Origin: Aliarcobacter cryaerophilus
GTDB lineage: Bacteria > Campylobacterota > Campylobacteria > Campylobacterales > Arcobacteraceae
DNA length: 64,000 nucleotides
Reading direction: 5' to 3'
NCBI RefSeq assembly: GCF_014352935.1
Contig: NZ_CP060694.1
Location: 1,302,001 to 1,366,000, forward strand
Shown: piece by piece, positions 44,043 to 52,834 of the stretch
Position numbering within the stretch: position 1 is the stretch's first letter
How the letters are laid out: each line of letters opens with the position of its first letter
The notes under the pieces: generated by a model
Told to the model about the DNA's origin: nothing
Seen by the model: only the letters and a program-made list of their open reading frames with translations
Databases searched by the model: none
Position numbers and translations under genes: made by a program

Positions 44043-44075
44043 AGTACCTAACTTTTATAGTTAGGTACTTTTTTT
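44043..44075 (+). terminator. Strong hairpin with T tract, plus orientation, 3' of trxA
   Basis: AGTACCTAAC (44043-44052) pairs perfectly with GTTAGGTACT (44060-44069), followed by seven T. This is a textbook intrinsic terminator on the plus strand, yet no plus-strand gene precedes it between 43911 and 44043. On the minus strand it lies directly after the trxA stop but is followed by AAATATT, so it would be weaker in that direction. Confidence 0.7.
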
Positions 44076-44391
44076 ATATTAAGTTATTTAATTTTTCTTC
44101 AATTTTAGCTTTTGTAGTAGCACCAATTGTTTGATCTACAATCTTACCATCTTTAAAATATAAAATAGTAGGAATAGATCTTATTTCATATTTAGCTGTT
44201 AAATCTGCTTCCTCTTCAGTGTTTACTTTACAAATTTTTGCTTTTCCTTCAAACTCTTGTGCTAATTGATCAATTACAGGTGCAAGCATTCTACAAGGAC
44301 CACACCAAGGTGCCCAAAAGTCTACTAATACAACACCTTCTTTAATAGTTTCTTCCATATTTGTTTGATTTAATTCTATATATTTTCCCAT
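44074..44391 (-). CDS. trxA: Thioredoxin
   Basis: A 105-residue thioredoxin. The active site FWAPWCGPCRML (C30, C33), cis-proline segment IRSIPTILYFKDG and final helix are normal. It reduces disulfides in cytoplasmic proteins. It starts 12 bases after the end of the peroxiredoxin gene on the same strand; thioredoxin is the usual electron donor of 2-Cys peroxiredoxins, so the pair forms a peroxide-removal unit. Confidence 0.96.
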   Translation of the reverse strand: MGKYIELNQTNMEETIKEGVVLVDFWAPWCGPCRMLAPVIDQLAQEFEGKAKICKVNTEEEADLTAKYEIRSIPTILYFKDGKIVDQTIGATTKAKIEEKLNNLI

Positions 44392-44403
44392 TTTAAATTT
44401 CTT

Positions 44404-45000
44404 TTATAATTTATCTTGATTTTTAGCTAAATATTCAGCAACACCAGATTTATCTGCTTTCATTCCTTCGTCACCTTTTGACCAACCAGCTGGACAAACT
44501 TCACCATGCTCATTTGTAAATAACATAGTATCAACCATTCTAATCATCTCATCAATGTTTCTTCCTAGTGGTAAATCATTGATAACTGCATGTCTTACTG
44601 TTCCATCTTTATCAATTAAGAAAGAACCTCTTAATGCAACTGAATCACCAAATAAAACATCATAATCTTTTGAGATTTGTTTTGTAATATCTGCAACTAA
44701 TGGATATTTAACTCTTCCAATTCCACCATTTTCAACTGGAGTTTCTCTCCATGCAAAGTGTGAGAATTGAGAATCAACAGAACAACCAATTACTTGGATT
44801 CCTCTATCTTCAAACTCTTTAATTCTATTTGAGAATGCAATGATTTCAGATGGACATACAAAAGTAAAATCTAATGGGTAGAAAAATAGTACAGCACCAT
44901 TTTTTCCGATATTTTTATATAAGTTAAAATCTTCTGAAATTGAACCATCTGCTAAAACAGCTGTAGCTGTAAAATCTGGAGCTTTTTTTGTTACTAACAT
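44404..45000 (-). CDS. Typical 2-Cys peroxiredoxin (AhpC/Prx1 type)
   Basis: A 198-residue peroxidase. Peroxidatic cysteine in DFTFVCPSEIIAF (C49) and resolving cysteine in GEVCPAGWSKG (C169). The family segments GCSVDSQFSHFAW and YPLVADITKQISKDYDVL are present. It reduces hydrogen peroxide and organic peroxides with thioredoxin encoded next. The GG(V/I)G-type and YF-type motifs that mark overoxidation-sensitive enzymes are not clear here; GGIGRVKYPL is partly similar. AAAAAGGATT precedes the ATG. Confidence 0.94.
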   Translation of the reverse strand: MLVTKKAPDFTATAVLADGSISEDFNLYKNIGKNGAVLFFYPLDFTFVCPSEIIAFSNRIKEFEDRGIQVIGCSVDSQFSHFAWRETPVENGGIGRVKYPLVADITKQISKDYDVLFGDSVALRGSFLIDKDGTVRHAVINDLPLGRNIDEMIRMVDTMLFTNEHGEVCPAGWSKGDEGMKADKSGVAEYLAKNQDKL

Positions 45001-45042
45001 TTTTAATCCTTTTTATTTATTAATTTTTAATTTTGTGATGGA

Positions 45043-45056
45043 ATTATAAATATAAT
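45043..45056. promoter_or_regulatory. Palindromic promoter element of the peroxiredoxin gene
   Basis: ATTATA-AA-TATAAT is a perfect 6-2-6 inverted repeat 43 bases before the peroxiredoxin ATG. It contains a TATAAT -10 on the minus strand. It resembles, but does not match, the 7-1-7 PerR/Fur-type boxes of Campylobacterota, so peroxide control is possible but not shown. Confidence 0.35.
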
Positions 45057-45205
45057 ATACTTAAAACTAAATTAATATTTTTATCAAAAGAAAAAGTTTA
45101 TCATTTGTAGAATTAAAATAGATAACTTAAAAGGAAAACCCTTTTACTTTTTTAAATCAAATCTATCAAAACTAATAACTTTTGTCTAAGCTACAATAAA
45201 ATCGT

Positions 45206-45340
45206 TTACAAATTTTTCTTTTGAATTGTATAAATCAATTTGGACATAAAACTAGCATCATTATTTTTTGAATTAAGATCATTTATACTATGACTAAGAT
45301 TTGTACCTGCCCTTAAAAAATTCTCAATTATAATATTTAT
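45206..45340 (-). pseudogene. Remnant of a four-helix-bundle (S23/IVS-type) protein
   Basis: In the 446-base gap between the peroxiredoxin and the chemoreceptor, the minus strand reads ENFLRAGTNLSHSINDLNS, then NNDASFMSKLIYTIQKK before a stop at 45206. This resembles the middle of the four-helix-bundle family found as 23S rRNA intervening-sequence proteins (pattern LLRAGTSIGANIAEA, then S-DFI-KL-IALKEA). The start and end of the gene are missing. The rest of the gap is A/T-rich with no recognised gene. Confidence 0.4.
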
Positions 45341-45446
45341 AATAAATTTTTATAATGCTATTTGTTTGCATCTATCTTTTGTTACTATATTTATATTATG
45401 ATTTTAGTTATCAATAGTAATCTTATGAACTTTTGGAGATATCGCC

Positions 45447-47402
45447 ATGCTTAATAATCTTTCTACAAAAAAGAAATTAATGCTTTTACCCATTATATTT
45501 ATAGTAATTGTAATTGTCTGTGCTTTGGTATTTAGTTATTTTAATCAAATAAATAATCAAAGAATCAAAACCGCGACACAAACAGATATTTTTATACAAC
45601 AAGTATTAAAGGGAAGAATTTCTGTATACCAATTTTTAAGAGTTCCTTCAGAACAAAGTGCTCAAAAAGTTAAAAGTGATTTTAAAGAGTTAGATGACTT
45701 TGTGAAAAATTTAAAACCTTTTTTAACAGAAAAAGAGAATATTGATTTAAGTGATCAAATTCTAAAATTATCTGCAGATTATATTTCTAATTTTGATAAA
45801 TTTTATCAAAAAAGAATCAGTGATTACAATAATGGTATACAAAATGAAAGTGATGAAATCTCATCTATTATAAAACAAATGGTAACTGTAGGATTAGAAC
45901 TTGAGGAAAAATTAGCAATTATGAATAAAAATACTATAGAGCTAAAATCAAAATCAGAAAAAACTATGACTATTGTTTTAATATTAATTGCAATAATTTC
46001 AATAATAATTTTTCTAACTTTTTCTATTATTCTATCAAATCAGTTAATTAACTCTTTGAAAAATTTCCAAAAAGGTTTGTTAAGTTTCTTTGGATATGTA
46101 AATAAAGAGAACAAAAATGTTGAAATGTTAGATGATAAATATGAAGATGAATTTGGAAATATGGCAAAAATTGTAAATGAAAATATTTTAAAAACAAAAA
46201 TGACAATTGATTCTGATAATAAATTTTTAGAACAAATAAATGAAGTTGTAGAAGTTGTAAAAAATGGATATTTAAATAAAAGACTTGAAGAAAAAGTTGA
46301 ATCTCAAAGTATGGAAAAACTAAGAATTCATATAAATGAGATGTTATATAGTTTACAACTTAGAATTTGTACAAATGTAAATGATATCTCTTATGCTCTT
46401 GAAAAATATGCTAAACTTGATTTTACTCATAGAATAAAAGGTTGTAACAGTGGAGTTACTGTTGGACTAAATAATTTAGCAGATATTATAAATAGTATGT
46501 TAGTAGAAAATAAATCAAATGGTTTGACTTTGGATGTAAGCAGTGGGATTTTATTAAATAATGTAGATATTTTAAATAAAAATTCAAATGAAGCAGCAGC
46601 TGCATTAGAAGAAACAGCAGCTGCAGTTGAAGAAATTTCTAGTAATATCTCAAATAATACAGATAATATTATTCAAATGTCAAAATTAGCTTCTAATGTT
46701 ACAAATTCTGTAACAAAAGGAGAAACTCTTGCAAATCAAACAACAGAATCTATGAATGAAATAGATAAAGAAGTAAATTCAATAAATGAAGCAATAACTG
46801 TAATTGATCAAATAGCATTTCAAACAAATATTCTAAGTCTTAATGCTGCTGTTGAAGCTGCAACTGCTGGTGAAGCTGGAAAAGGTTTTGCTGTTGTTGC
46901 TCAAGAGGTTCGAAATCTTGCAACTAGAAGTTCTGAAGCTGCTAAAGAGATTAAAGATCTAGTTGAAAATGCTACAAAAAAAGCTGATCTTGGTAAAAAA
47001 ATCTCTGAAGATATGATAATTGGATATAAAACATTAAATGAAGATATTATTAAAACTATTGATTTAATAAAAGGTGTTGAATCTTCTAGTAAAGAGCAAC
47101 TTGCTGGAATTGAACAAATAAATCATGCAATTAACTCTTTAGATCAGCAAACTCAACAAAATGCACAAATTGCTTCTCAAACATATAGTGTTGCAATGCA
47201 AACAGATACTATTGCAAAACTTATTGTTTCAAATGCAAACTCAAAAGAGTTTATTGGAAAAAATGAAGTAAAAGCTAAAACTTTAGACGAAGATAGTCCA
47301 AATAAACCTATTTTAGATATCAAAAAACCTAATTTTAAAGAAGATAAATCAAAAAATATTCCTTCCAAAAATGAAGATAAAGAAGAATGGAGAAGTTTTT
47401 AA
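45447..47402 (+). CDS. Chemoreceptor with C-terminal CheR/CheB-type pentapeptide
   Basis: A 651-residue chemoreceptor with TM1 about 12-31 and TM2 about 177-198 flanking a short helical periplasmic domain of 4HB type (no Cache or NIT motif). The signalling tip [20 protein letters not shown] with [15 protein letters not shown] is nearly identical to the receptor at 15611. After the point where that receptor ends (SKEFxGK), this one continues for about 45 residues of charged linker and finishes EEWRSF. The last five, EWRSF, fit the xWxxF motif that tethers CheR or CheB. Ligand unknown. Ribosome site GGAG lies before the ATG. Confidence 0.92.
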   Translation: MLNNLSTKKKLMLLPIIFIVIVIVCALVFSYFNQINNQRIKTATQTDIFIQQVLKGRISVYQFLRVPSEQSAQKVKSDFKELDDFVKNLKPFLTEKENIDLSDQILKLSADYISNFDKFYQKRISDYNNGIQNESDEISSIIKQMVTVGLELEEKLAIMNKNTIELKSKSEKTMTIVLILIAIISIIIFLTFSIILSNQLINSLKNFQKGLLSFFGYVNKENKNVEMLDDKYEDEFGNMAKIVNENILKTKMTIDSDNKFLEQINEVVEVVKNGYLNKRLEEKVESQSMEKLRIHINEMLYSLQLRICTNVNDISYALEKYAKLDFTHRIKGCNSGVTVGLNNLADIINSMLVENKSNGLTLDVSSGILLNNVDILNKNSNEAAAALEETAAAVEEISSNISNNTDNIIQMSKLASNVTNSVTKGETLANQTTESMNEIDKEVNSINEAITVIDQIAFQTNILSLNAAVEAATAGEAGKGFAVVAQEVRNLATRSSEAAKEIKDLVENATKKADLGKKISEDMIIGYKTLNEDIIKTIDLIKGVESSSKEQLAGIEQINHAINSLDQQTQQNAQIASQTYSVAMQTDTIAKLIVSNANSKEFIGKNEVKAKTLDEDSPNKPILDIKKPNFKEDKSKNIPSKNEDKEEWRSF

Positions 47403-47420
47403 AACTTGCCATTTTCTTTG

Positions 47421-50400
47421 TCATAAAGAGTTTTGAATCTCTTTAAATATTGATTTTAAATCTGCTAAATCAAAGTTTACTTCACCCTTTAAAGCTTTTT
47501 TCTCAATATTTTCCAAAATTAAAGAAGCTTCATTCATTGCTAAAGATGAACAAGCACCTTTTATATAGTGAGAAAATTTTACAATTTTTTCACTATTTTT
47601 TTCATCAATAGCCTCTTGTAAATTTTTTAAATCATTATCAAGTGTTAAAAATAGATTGTCTAATAACATATCGACAGTACTTTCATCTAAAGATAGTTGT
47701 TTCATAGCATCTTGTTTATTATATTTTGATATTTGCTTATTCTCTATTACATCAAAGTTATTTTTAATTTCATTTTTTGATGATTGTTTTTTTAAAAACT
47801 CTCCTAAAATAGATAGAAGCTTTTCAAATTCAATAGGTTTTGATAAATAACCATCCATACCTTGTTGTAAATATCTCTCTTTATCACCAGCAATTGAGTT
47901 AGCAGTAAGTGCAACAATAGGTGTTTTTTTTGTATTAGCTCTCTGTTCTAAAATCTTTATTTGTTTCATTGCTGAAATACCATCTAAAATAGGCATATTA
48001 ACATCCATTAAAATTAGATCAAATTCTCTTTTTTTATACTCTTCCACAGCATCTTTTCCATTTGAAACAATTACAGGATTAATACCAACTTTTTTTAATA
48101 ATATCTCTATTAATTTTTGATTATTTGGATTATCTTCTGCAACTAAAACATCTGCTTTAAACTCTTTATCATTTTTTGAAGTATCTATTACACTACAATG
48201 TAAATTAGAGTTTTGAGCTACAATATTATATATTTTTGAACCATAAATAGGTAGTTCAATTATATAATCTATCATAAGTAAAGTAAAAGGGCTTAATCTA
48301 GTTTTATCACCAACATAAACAATTTTTCCATTTGGATTTTTTGTTGTAAATATTTGTAAAAATGATGCTAATTCATCTCCTCCAAAACAAAAGAGTAGAG
48401 ATGCTTTTTTATCAATATCTTCACTAAAATCAAAAACATTACCTATCTTTTCTAAATAATTTTTTGTAATATTTTTTATTTTAATAATATTTGGATTTGC
48501 ACTATAAATAGCAAAATCTATATTACTTTTTATTTTAGAAGAGTCCTCTTTTGGAATAGTTTCAAACTCTAATTTAAATGAGAATTCACTACCTTTTTCA
48601 TATATACTATTTACTTCAATTTTAGAACCCATCTTTTTTATAATATCACTACAAATTGTTAAACCTAAACCAGTTCCACCAAATTTTCTACTAATTCCAC
48701 TATCTGCTTGTGAAAATGGTTTAAAAACTAATTTCAATTGTTCAGAAGTCATTCCAATACCACTATCTTTTATTTTAAAAATTACAACAGATTTTTTAGT
48801 TTCTAAATTATTTGAAATAACTTGAATATCAAAATTTACTTTTCCAAACCTAGGTGTAAATTTGATAGCATTACTTAATAAGTTAGATATAACCTGCTGT
48901 AATCTTGTAGAGTCACTTATTATTAAATCTGGTAGATTTGGGTCAACCTCATATATAAATTTTATATTTTTATCTTTTGCACTAACAGAAAAAAGCTCAA
49001 CAATATTTTCTGTTAAATCAAATAAAGAAAAAGTGTGATATTCAAGCTCTAATTTACCATTTTCTATTTTTGATATATCAAGAACATCATTAATAATATT
49101 TAAAAGAGATTTTGCACTTTTTGAAATTATTGTTGCACTCTCTTTATCTTTTATATCCAAATTTGATTCACATAAAATATCTGAAAAACCAATAATTGCA
49201 TTTAAAGGAGTTCTTATTTCATGACTCATATTTGCTAAAAATGTTGATTTTACTTGCTCCGCAAACTGTGCTTTCTCTTTAGCTTTTACAAGCTCTGAAA
49301 TATCATATCTTAAAGAGAGATACTCCATAATATCTCCATTACTATCTAAAATAGGAACTATAGTACTTGAAACAAAATAATCTGAACCATCTTTTTTCCT
49401 ATTTTTTATATTTGCTTTAAATATTTTTTTATTTTGTATAGTTTTCCAAAGCTCTTCAAATAGCTCTTTTGGACTATCAGGATGTCTAACTATATTATGA
49501 GGTTTTCCAATTAATTCCTCTTTAGTGTAGCCAGATACTTCACAAAAAGTATTATTTACATAAGTTATATTTCCATTTAAATCAGCTTTTGAGACAATAG
49601 CACTTGCATCAACAGCTTTTTTATGTTCCAAAAGTAGCCTATTGCTATCTTTTAAATCTTTTGTCTGTTTTTCTACTTCATCTTGAAGTTTTTTTGTTTG
49701 TTCTTTTGTCTCTTTTTGTTTAAGTAGATACAAAATAGTATAGTGAATTATAAAAGATAAAATCACTAAAAGCATAAAAATTAATATATTTCTCGTGTGA
49801 ATTGAGCTTAAAACAAACTCTTCATGAATTGGCATAACAACTTCTAAAATACCTCTTACATCACCAATTTTCCAATCTTTTTTTGGACTATCATCTCTTC
49901 CATTATGACAAGCCAAACAACTATTTGCATTCATAGTATCAGGAAAGGCAACACGAATAACCTCTTTATTATCAACTATATCTTGTTTTACAAAAATTTC
50001 ATTTGGGTTTTCTCTTAAAAATTTAATTGAATTTTTTTGAAATTCATCTAAAACTCTATTTGCTCTATTTGGAAATGGATAATCACTAAAAAAATTAACT
50101 TTGAGATTCTCTTTTTGTGATAATTTTTCACTAATATTATGAATAGTTGTTGCTGGAAGAGGTATAGTATTTGAACTATATTCATGATTATAATCAACTT
50201 TTATATCTGGTAAGTTTTTTACTTTGGACACCACAAATTCATTATAATAGCTTCTAAATGTTTTTAAGTGATGAACTATCTCTTTAGATTCTCTAGTTAT
50301 TTTTTCTTTTTGGTTATTTAAAGATAAAGATGGAAGATAAAAGATAGCTAATAGTAATAAAGCAGTAGAAGCAACAACAATAGGTCCAATAATCGGATTT

Positions 50401-50435
50401 ATAATAACTTTATAAATAAATCTTAAAAATTTCAT
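47421..50435 (-). CDS. Hybrid sensor histidine kinase with periplasmic CxxCH domain
   Basis: A 1004-residue kinase. TM1 about 12-34; a periplasmic DUF3365/Tll0287-like domain (about 40-210) containing SCLACHNG, a c-type heme motif C173-x-x-C176-H177; TM2 about 215-238; a coiled coil; a PAS domain (about 275-385, NTFCEVSGYTKEELIGKPHNIVRHPD); HisKA with FLANMSHEIRTPLNAIIG; HATPase_c (GIGMTSEQLK, GGTGLGLTI); a degenerate receiver segment; a true receiver with LILMDVNMPILDG; and a C-terminal Hpt domain (HYIKGACSSLAM). Sensing of redox or gas by heme is inferred. Its start overlaps the HD-GYP gene by 4 bases. Confidence 0.92.
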   Translation of the reverse strand: MKFLRFIYKVIINPIIGPIVVASTALLLLAIFYLPSLSLNNQKEKITRESKEIVHHLKTFRSYYNEFVVSKVKNLPDIKVDYNHEYSSNTIPLPATTIHNISEKLSQKENLKVNFFSDYPFPNRANRVLDEFQKNSIKFLRENPNEIFVKQDIVDNKEVIRVAFPDTMNANSCLACHNGRDDSPKKDWKIGDVRGILEVVMPIHEEFVLSSIHTRNILIFMLLVILSFIIHYTILYLLKQKETKEQTKKLQDEVEKQTKDLKDSNRLLLEHKKAVDASAIVSKADLNGNITYVNNTFCEVSGYTKEELIGKPHNIVRHPDSPKELFEELWKTIQNKKIFKANIKNRKKDGSDYFVSSTIVPILDSNGDIMEYLSLRYDISELVKAKEKAQFAEQVKSTFLANMSHEIRTPLNAIIGFSDILCESNLDIKDKESATIISKSAKSLLNIINDVLDISKIENGKLELEYHTFSLFDLTENIVELFSVSAKDKNIKFIYEVDPNLPDLIISDSTRLQQVISNLLSNAIKFTPRFGKVNFDIQVISNNLETKKSVVIFKIKDSGIGMTSEQLKLVFKPFSQADSGISRKFGGTGLGLTICSDIIKKMGSKIEVNSIYEKGSEFSFKLEFETIPKEDSSKIKSNIDFAIYSANPNIIKIKNITKNYLEKIGNVFDFSEDIDKKASLLFCFGGDELASFLQIFTTKNPNGKIVYVGDKTRLSPFTLLMIDYIIELPIYGSKIYNIVAQNSNLHCSVIDTSKNDKEFKADVLVAEDNPNNQKLIEILLKKVGINPVIVSNGKDAVEEYKKREFDLILMDVNMPILDGISAMKQIKILEQRANTKKTPIVALTANSIAGDKERYLQQGMDGYLSKPIEFEKLLSILGEFLKKQSSKNEIKNNFDVIENKQISKYNKQDAMKQLSLDESTVDMLLDNLFLTLDNDLKNLQEAIDEKNSEKIVKFSHYIKGACSSLAMNEASLILENIEKKALKGEVNFDLADLKSIFKEIQNSL

Positions 50436-51481
50436 AAATCTTCTTCTTTAAACTTATTAAAAATAGTTATTACCTCTTCTTTATTTTGAATAAACATATC
50501 AACTAAAATAGGATCAAAATGTTTACCTTTTTCATCTATAAGTAGTTTAAATGCATCATCAATTTCCCAAGCTTTTTTGTATGGTCTTGTTGATGTTAGG
50601 GCATCAAACACATCTACAATAGCTGTTATACGCCCAAAAATAGGAATATTTTCACCTTGAAGTCTATTTGGATAGCCTGTTCCATCATATTTTTCATGAT
50701 GATTATATGCAATAACTCCACCAGCTTTTAAATATTTACTTTTTGAGCCTTTTAAAATTTCATATCCTATTGAAGCGTGTTGTTTCATAATAGCAAATTC
50801 ATCATCAGTTAATTTTCCAGGCTTAAGTAAAATAGAATCAGGAATACCAATTTTCCCAATATCATGAAAAGCTGATGCATAAAAAATTATGTCTTGAAGC
50901 TCTTCATTTAAACCATAAGCACTTGCCAAAAGCTTACAATAATGAGATACTCTTTTTGTGTGAGCATTTGTTTCAGGATCTTTATATTCAGATGCTTTTC
51001 CTAGCATTTGTAAAGCTTCATGTTCTGATTCTTTAAGTCTTAATGTAGCTTTTTTTACCTCTTCTTCAAGTAATAGTGCTTTATTTTCAATAAGAAGTTG
51101 AGCTTTTCTAAGCTTTAACATATTTATAATTCTTGCTTTAAAAGCAGGAGCATTTATTGGTTTATTTAAAAAATCATTTGCTCCAACTTCCAAAGCTTTT
51201 ATTTGAAGTTCCATATCATCACCAACTGCAGTTAGCATAATAATTGGAATTGTTTCATTTTTTTCTCTAACCTTTTGTATAACTTCAATTCCATTCATTT
51301 CAGGCATCATATAATCAACAATAATCAAATCATAATCATTTTTTTCTAACTCATCAACAGCATCTAAAGGATTTAAAAAACTAGATATATTAAGCTTAAG
51401 AATTTTTGCATAGCTTTCAATAATTAGTAGGTTTGTTTTATTATCATCAATAGAAATGATTTTCATATTCTCTATATTCAT
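50432..51481 (-). CDS. Response regulator with HD-GYP phosphodiesterase domain
   Basis: A 349-residue protein. An N-terminal receiver (about 7-120) has the phosphoacceptor in LIIVDYMMPEMNG. After a coiled coil comes an HD-GYP domain (about 165-345): HTKRVSHYCKLLA, SAFHDIGKIGIPD, KQHASIGYEIL, NHHEKYDGTGYP and VDVFDALTSTRPYKKAW. All the metal and GYP residues are present, so cyclic di-GMP hydrolysis is expected. It overlaps the following kinase gene by 4 bases, which makes that kinase its likely partner. Confidence 0.93.
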   Translation of the reverse strand: MNIENMKIISIDDNKTNLLIIESYAKILKLNISSFLNPLDAVDELEKNDYDLIIVDYMMPEMNGIEVIQKVREKNETIPIIMLTAVGDDMELQIKALEVGANDFLNKPINAPAFKARIINMLKLRKAQLLIENKALLLEEEVKKATLRLKESEHEALQMLGKASEYKDPETNAHTKRVSHYCKLLASAYGLNEELQDIIFYASAFHDIGKIGIPDSILLKPGKLTDDEFAIMKQHASIGYEILKGSKSKYLKAGGVIAYNHHEKYDGTGYPNRLQGENIPIFGRITAIVDVFDALTSTRPYKKAWEIDDAFKLLIDEKGKHFDPILVDMFIQNKEEVITIFNKFKEEDL

Positions 51482-51574
51482 GCATCCGCCTTTATATGAT
51501 TTAAATATTATAACTAAATTTTTAATTTTAAGTATTTTATAACTTCTGGTAATTTTTTAACTTTTTATAATAAA

Positions 51575-52834
51575 TTAAAAAATTACAACCTTATTTCTTC
51601 CTAACTCTTTTGCTTTATAAACCGCATCATCTGCTCTTTTTATGGTTTTTAATATATCTTCATTTTCTAAGTAAATAGTTCCACCTATAGAGCAAGTTTT
51701 ATGTCCAACTGTATTAAAATTAAAAGACTCTATAGATTTTCTTAAAGATTCTAATATTTTTTGAAGATTAGAGACTTCATCTATTTTTAAAATCATTATA
51801 AACTCTTCTCCACCCCAACGAACTAAAATATCATTTTTTCTAGAGTTTTTATGAAGAGTATCTACAAATTGGATTAATACTTGATCTCCAATATCATGAC
51901 CATAATTATCATTTACTAATTTAAAGTGATCTATATCTAGCATAGCTATTGCTAGTTTTGAGTTTGAACTACTATATTCTGATATAAACTTTTTATAATT
52001 TTGATCAAAAAACTCTCTATTGTAAGCATTTGTTAGTTTATCATGAAGAATTTTTTTCTCCAATATCATTTTTTGGTTAAAAGTTTCAGATATATCCGTA
52101 AAATTTATAATCATTGTATCTATATCATATTGATTTATTGCTACAGAGAAAGCCAACTCTTTTGTCTCATTTTTCATTAACACTACTCTTTGTGAATCTT
52201 CTAGTAAGCTTATTTCATCTAGCCAGTTTGCACCTTCTTCAATCTTTTTGAGATGAAAAAAGTTCTCATCTTCTATAAAAAATTCACAAATACATTTGTG
52301 TTTTTCTTTAAATTTTTCCAAATTCTCAAAGTTTAAAAACTCAAAAAATTTACGATTAGCAAACTTCAACTCTTCACCATTTGTTAAAATCACAATATTA
52401 GCTTGGGTATCTAATAGTTTTTCTAGGTTTTTATAAGATAGTTCTAATCTTTTAATTAATTTATATGTCTCTAAATGATTATTTACTCTTACATTCAACT
52501 CTTTAGTATTAAAAGGTTTTCTTACATAATCCTTTGCACCTAATTCAAAGCCTTTTATTAAAGAGTCACTATCTGTTTTTGCTGTTAAAAAAATAATAGG
52601 TAAATCTTTGAATCTATCTTGTTTCTTAATCTCTTTAATAGTTTCATAACCATCCATAATTGGCATTTGAATATCCAATAAAACTAAATCTATCTCAAAT
52701 TTATCCAAAACTTTCAAAGCCATTTCACCATTTGATGCTACTTTGATATTATATTTATCTTTAAAATTAGTAACAATAAAATCAATATTAATAGATTGAT
52801 CATCAACAACTAAAATGGTATTTTTATTTTGCAT
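51575..52834 (-). CDS. Response regulator diguanylate cyclase (REC-GGDEF)
   Basis: A 419-residue protein: receiver (about 5-120) with LVLLDIQMPIMDG; a middle PAS-like region (about 140-245) that follows a coiled coil; and a GGDEF domain (about 255-419) with LTNAYNREFFD, AMLDIDHFKLVNDNYGHDIGDQ and the active site RWGGEEF (341-345). The inhibitory I-site RxxD is present as RKND exactly five residues before GGEEF. It should make cyclic di-GMP with product inhibition. Its first 11 bases overlap the giant kinase gene. Confidence 0.94.
   Translation of the reverse strand: MQNKNTILVVDDQSINIDFIVTNFKDKYNIKVASNGEMALKVLDKFEIDLVLLDIQMPIMDGYETIKEIKKQDRFKDLPIIFLTAKTDSDSLIKGFELGAKDYVRKPFNTKELNVRVNNHLETYKLIKRLELSYKNLEKLLDTQANIVILTNGEELKFANRKFFEFLNFENLEKFKEKHKCICEFFIEDENFFHLKKIEEGANWLDEISLLEDSQRVVLMKNETKELAFSVAINQYDIDTMIINFTDISETFNQKMILEKKILHDKLTNAYNREFFDQNYKKFISEYSSSNSKLAIAMLDIDHFKLVNDNYGHDIGDQVLIQFVDTLHKNSRKNDILVRWGGEEFIMILKIDEVSNLQKILESLRKSIESFNFNTVGHKTCSIGGTIYLENEDILKTIKRADDAVYKAKELGRNKVVIF

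Noticed and set aside
45043-45056. PerR or Fur box before the peroxiredoxin gene
   Set aside because: The repeat is 6-2-6 rather than 7-1-7 and also explains itself as a -10 element, so I list it only as a promoter palindrome.
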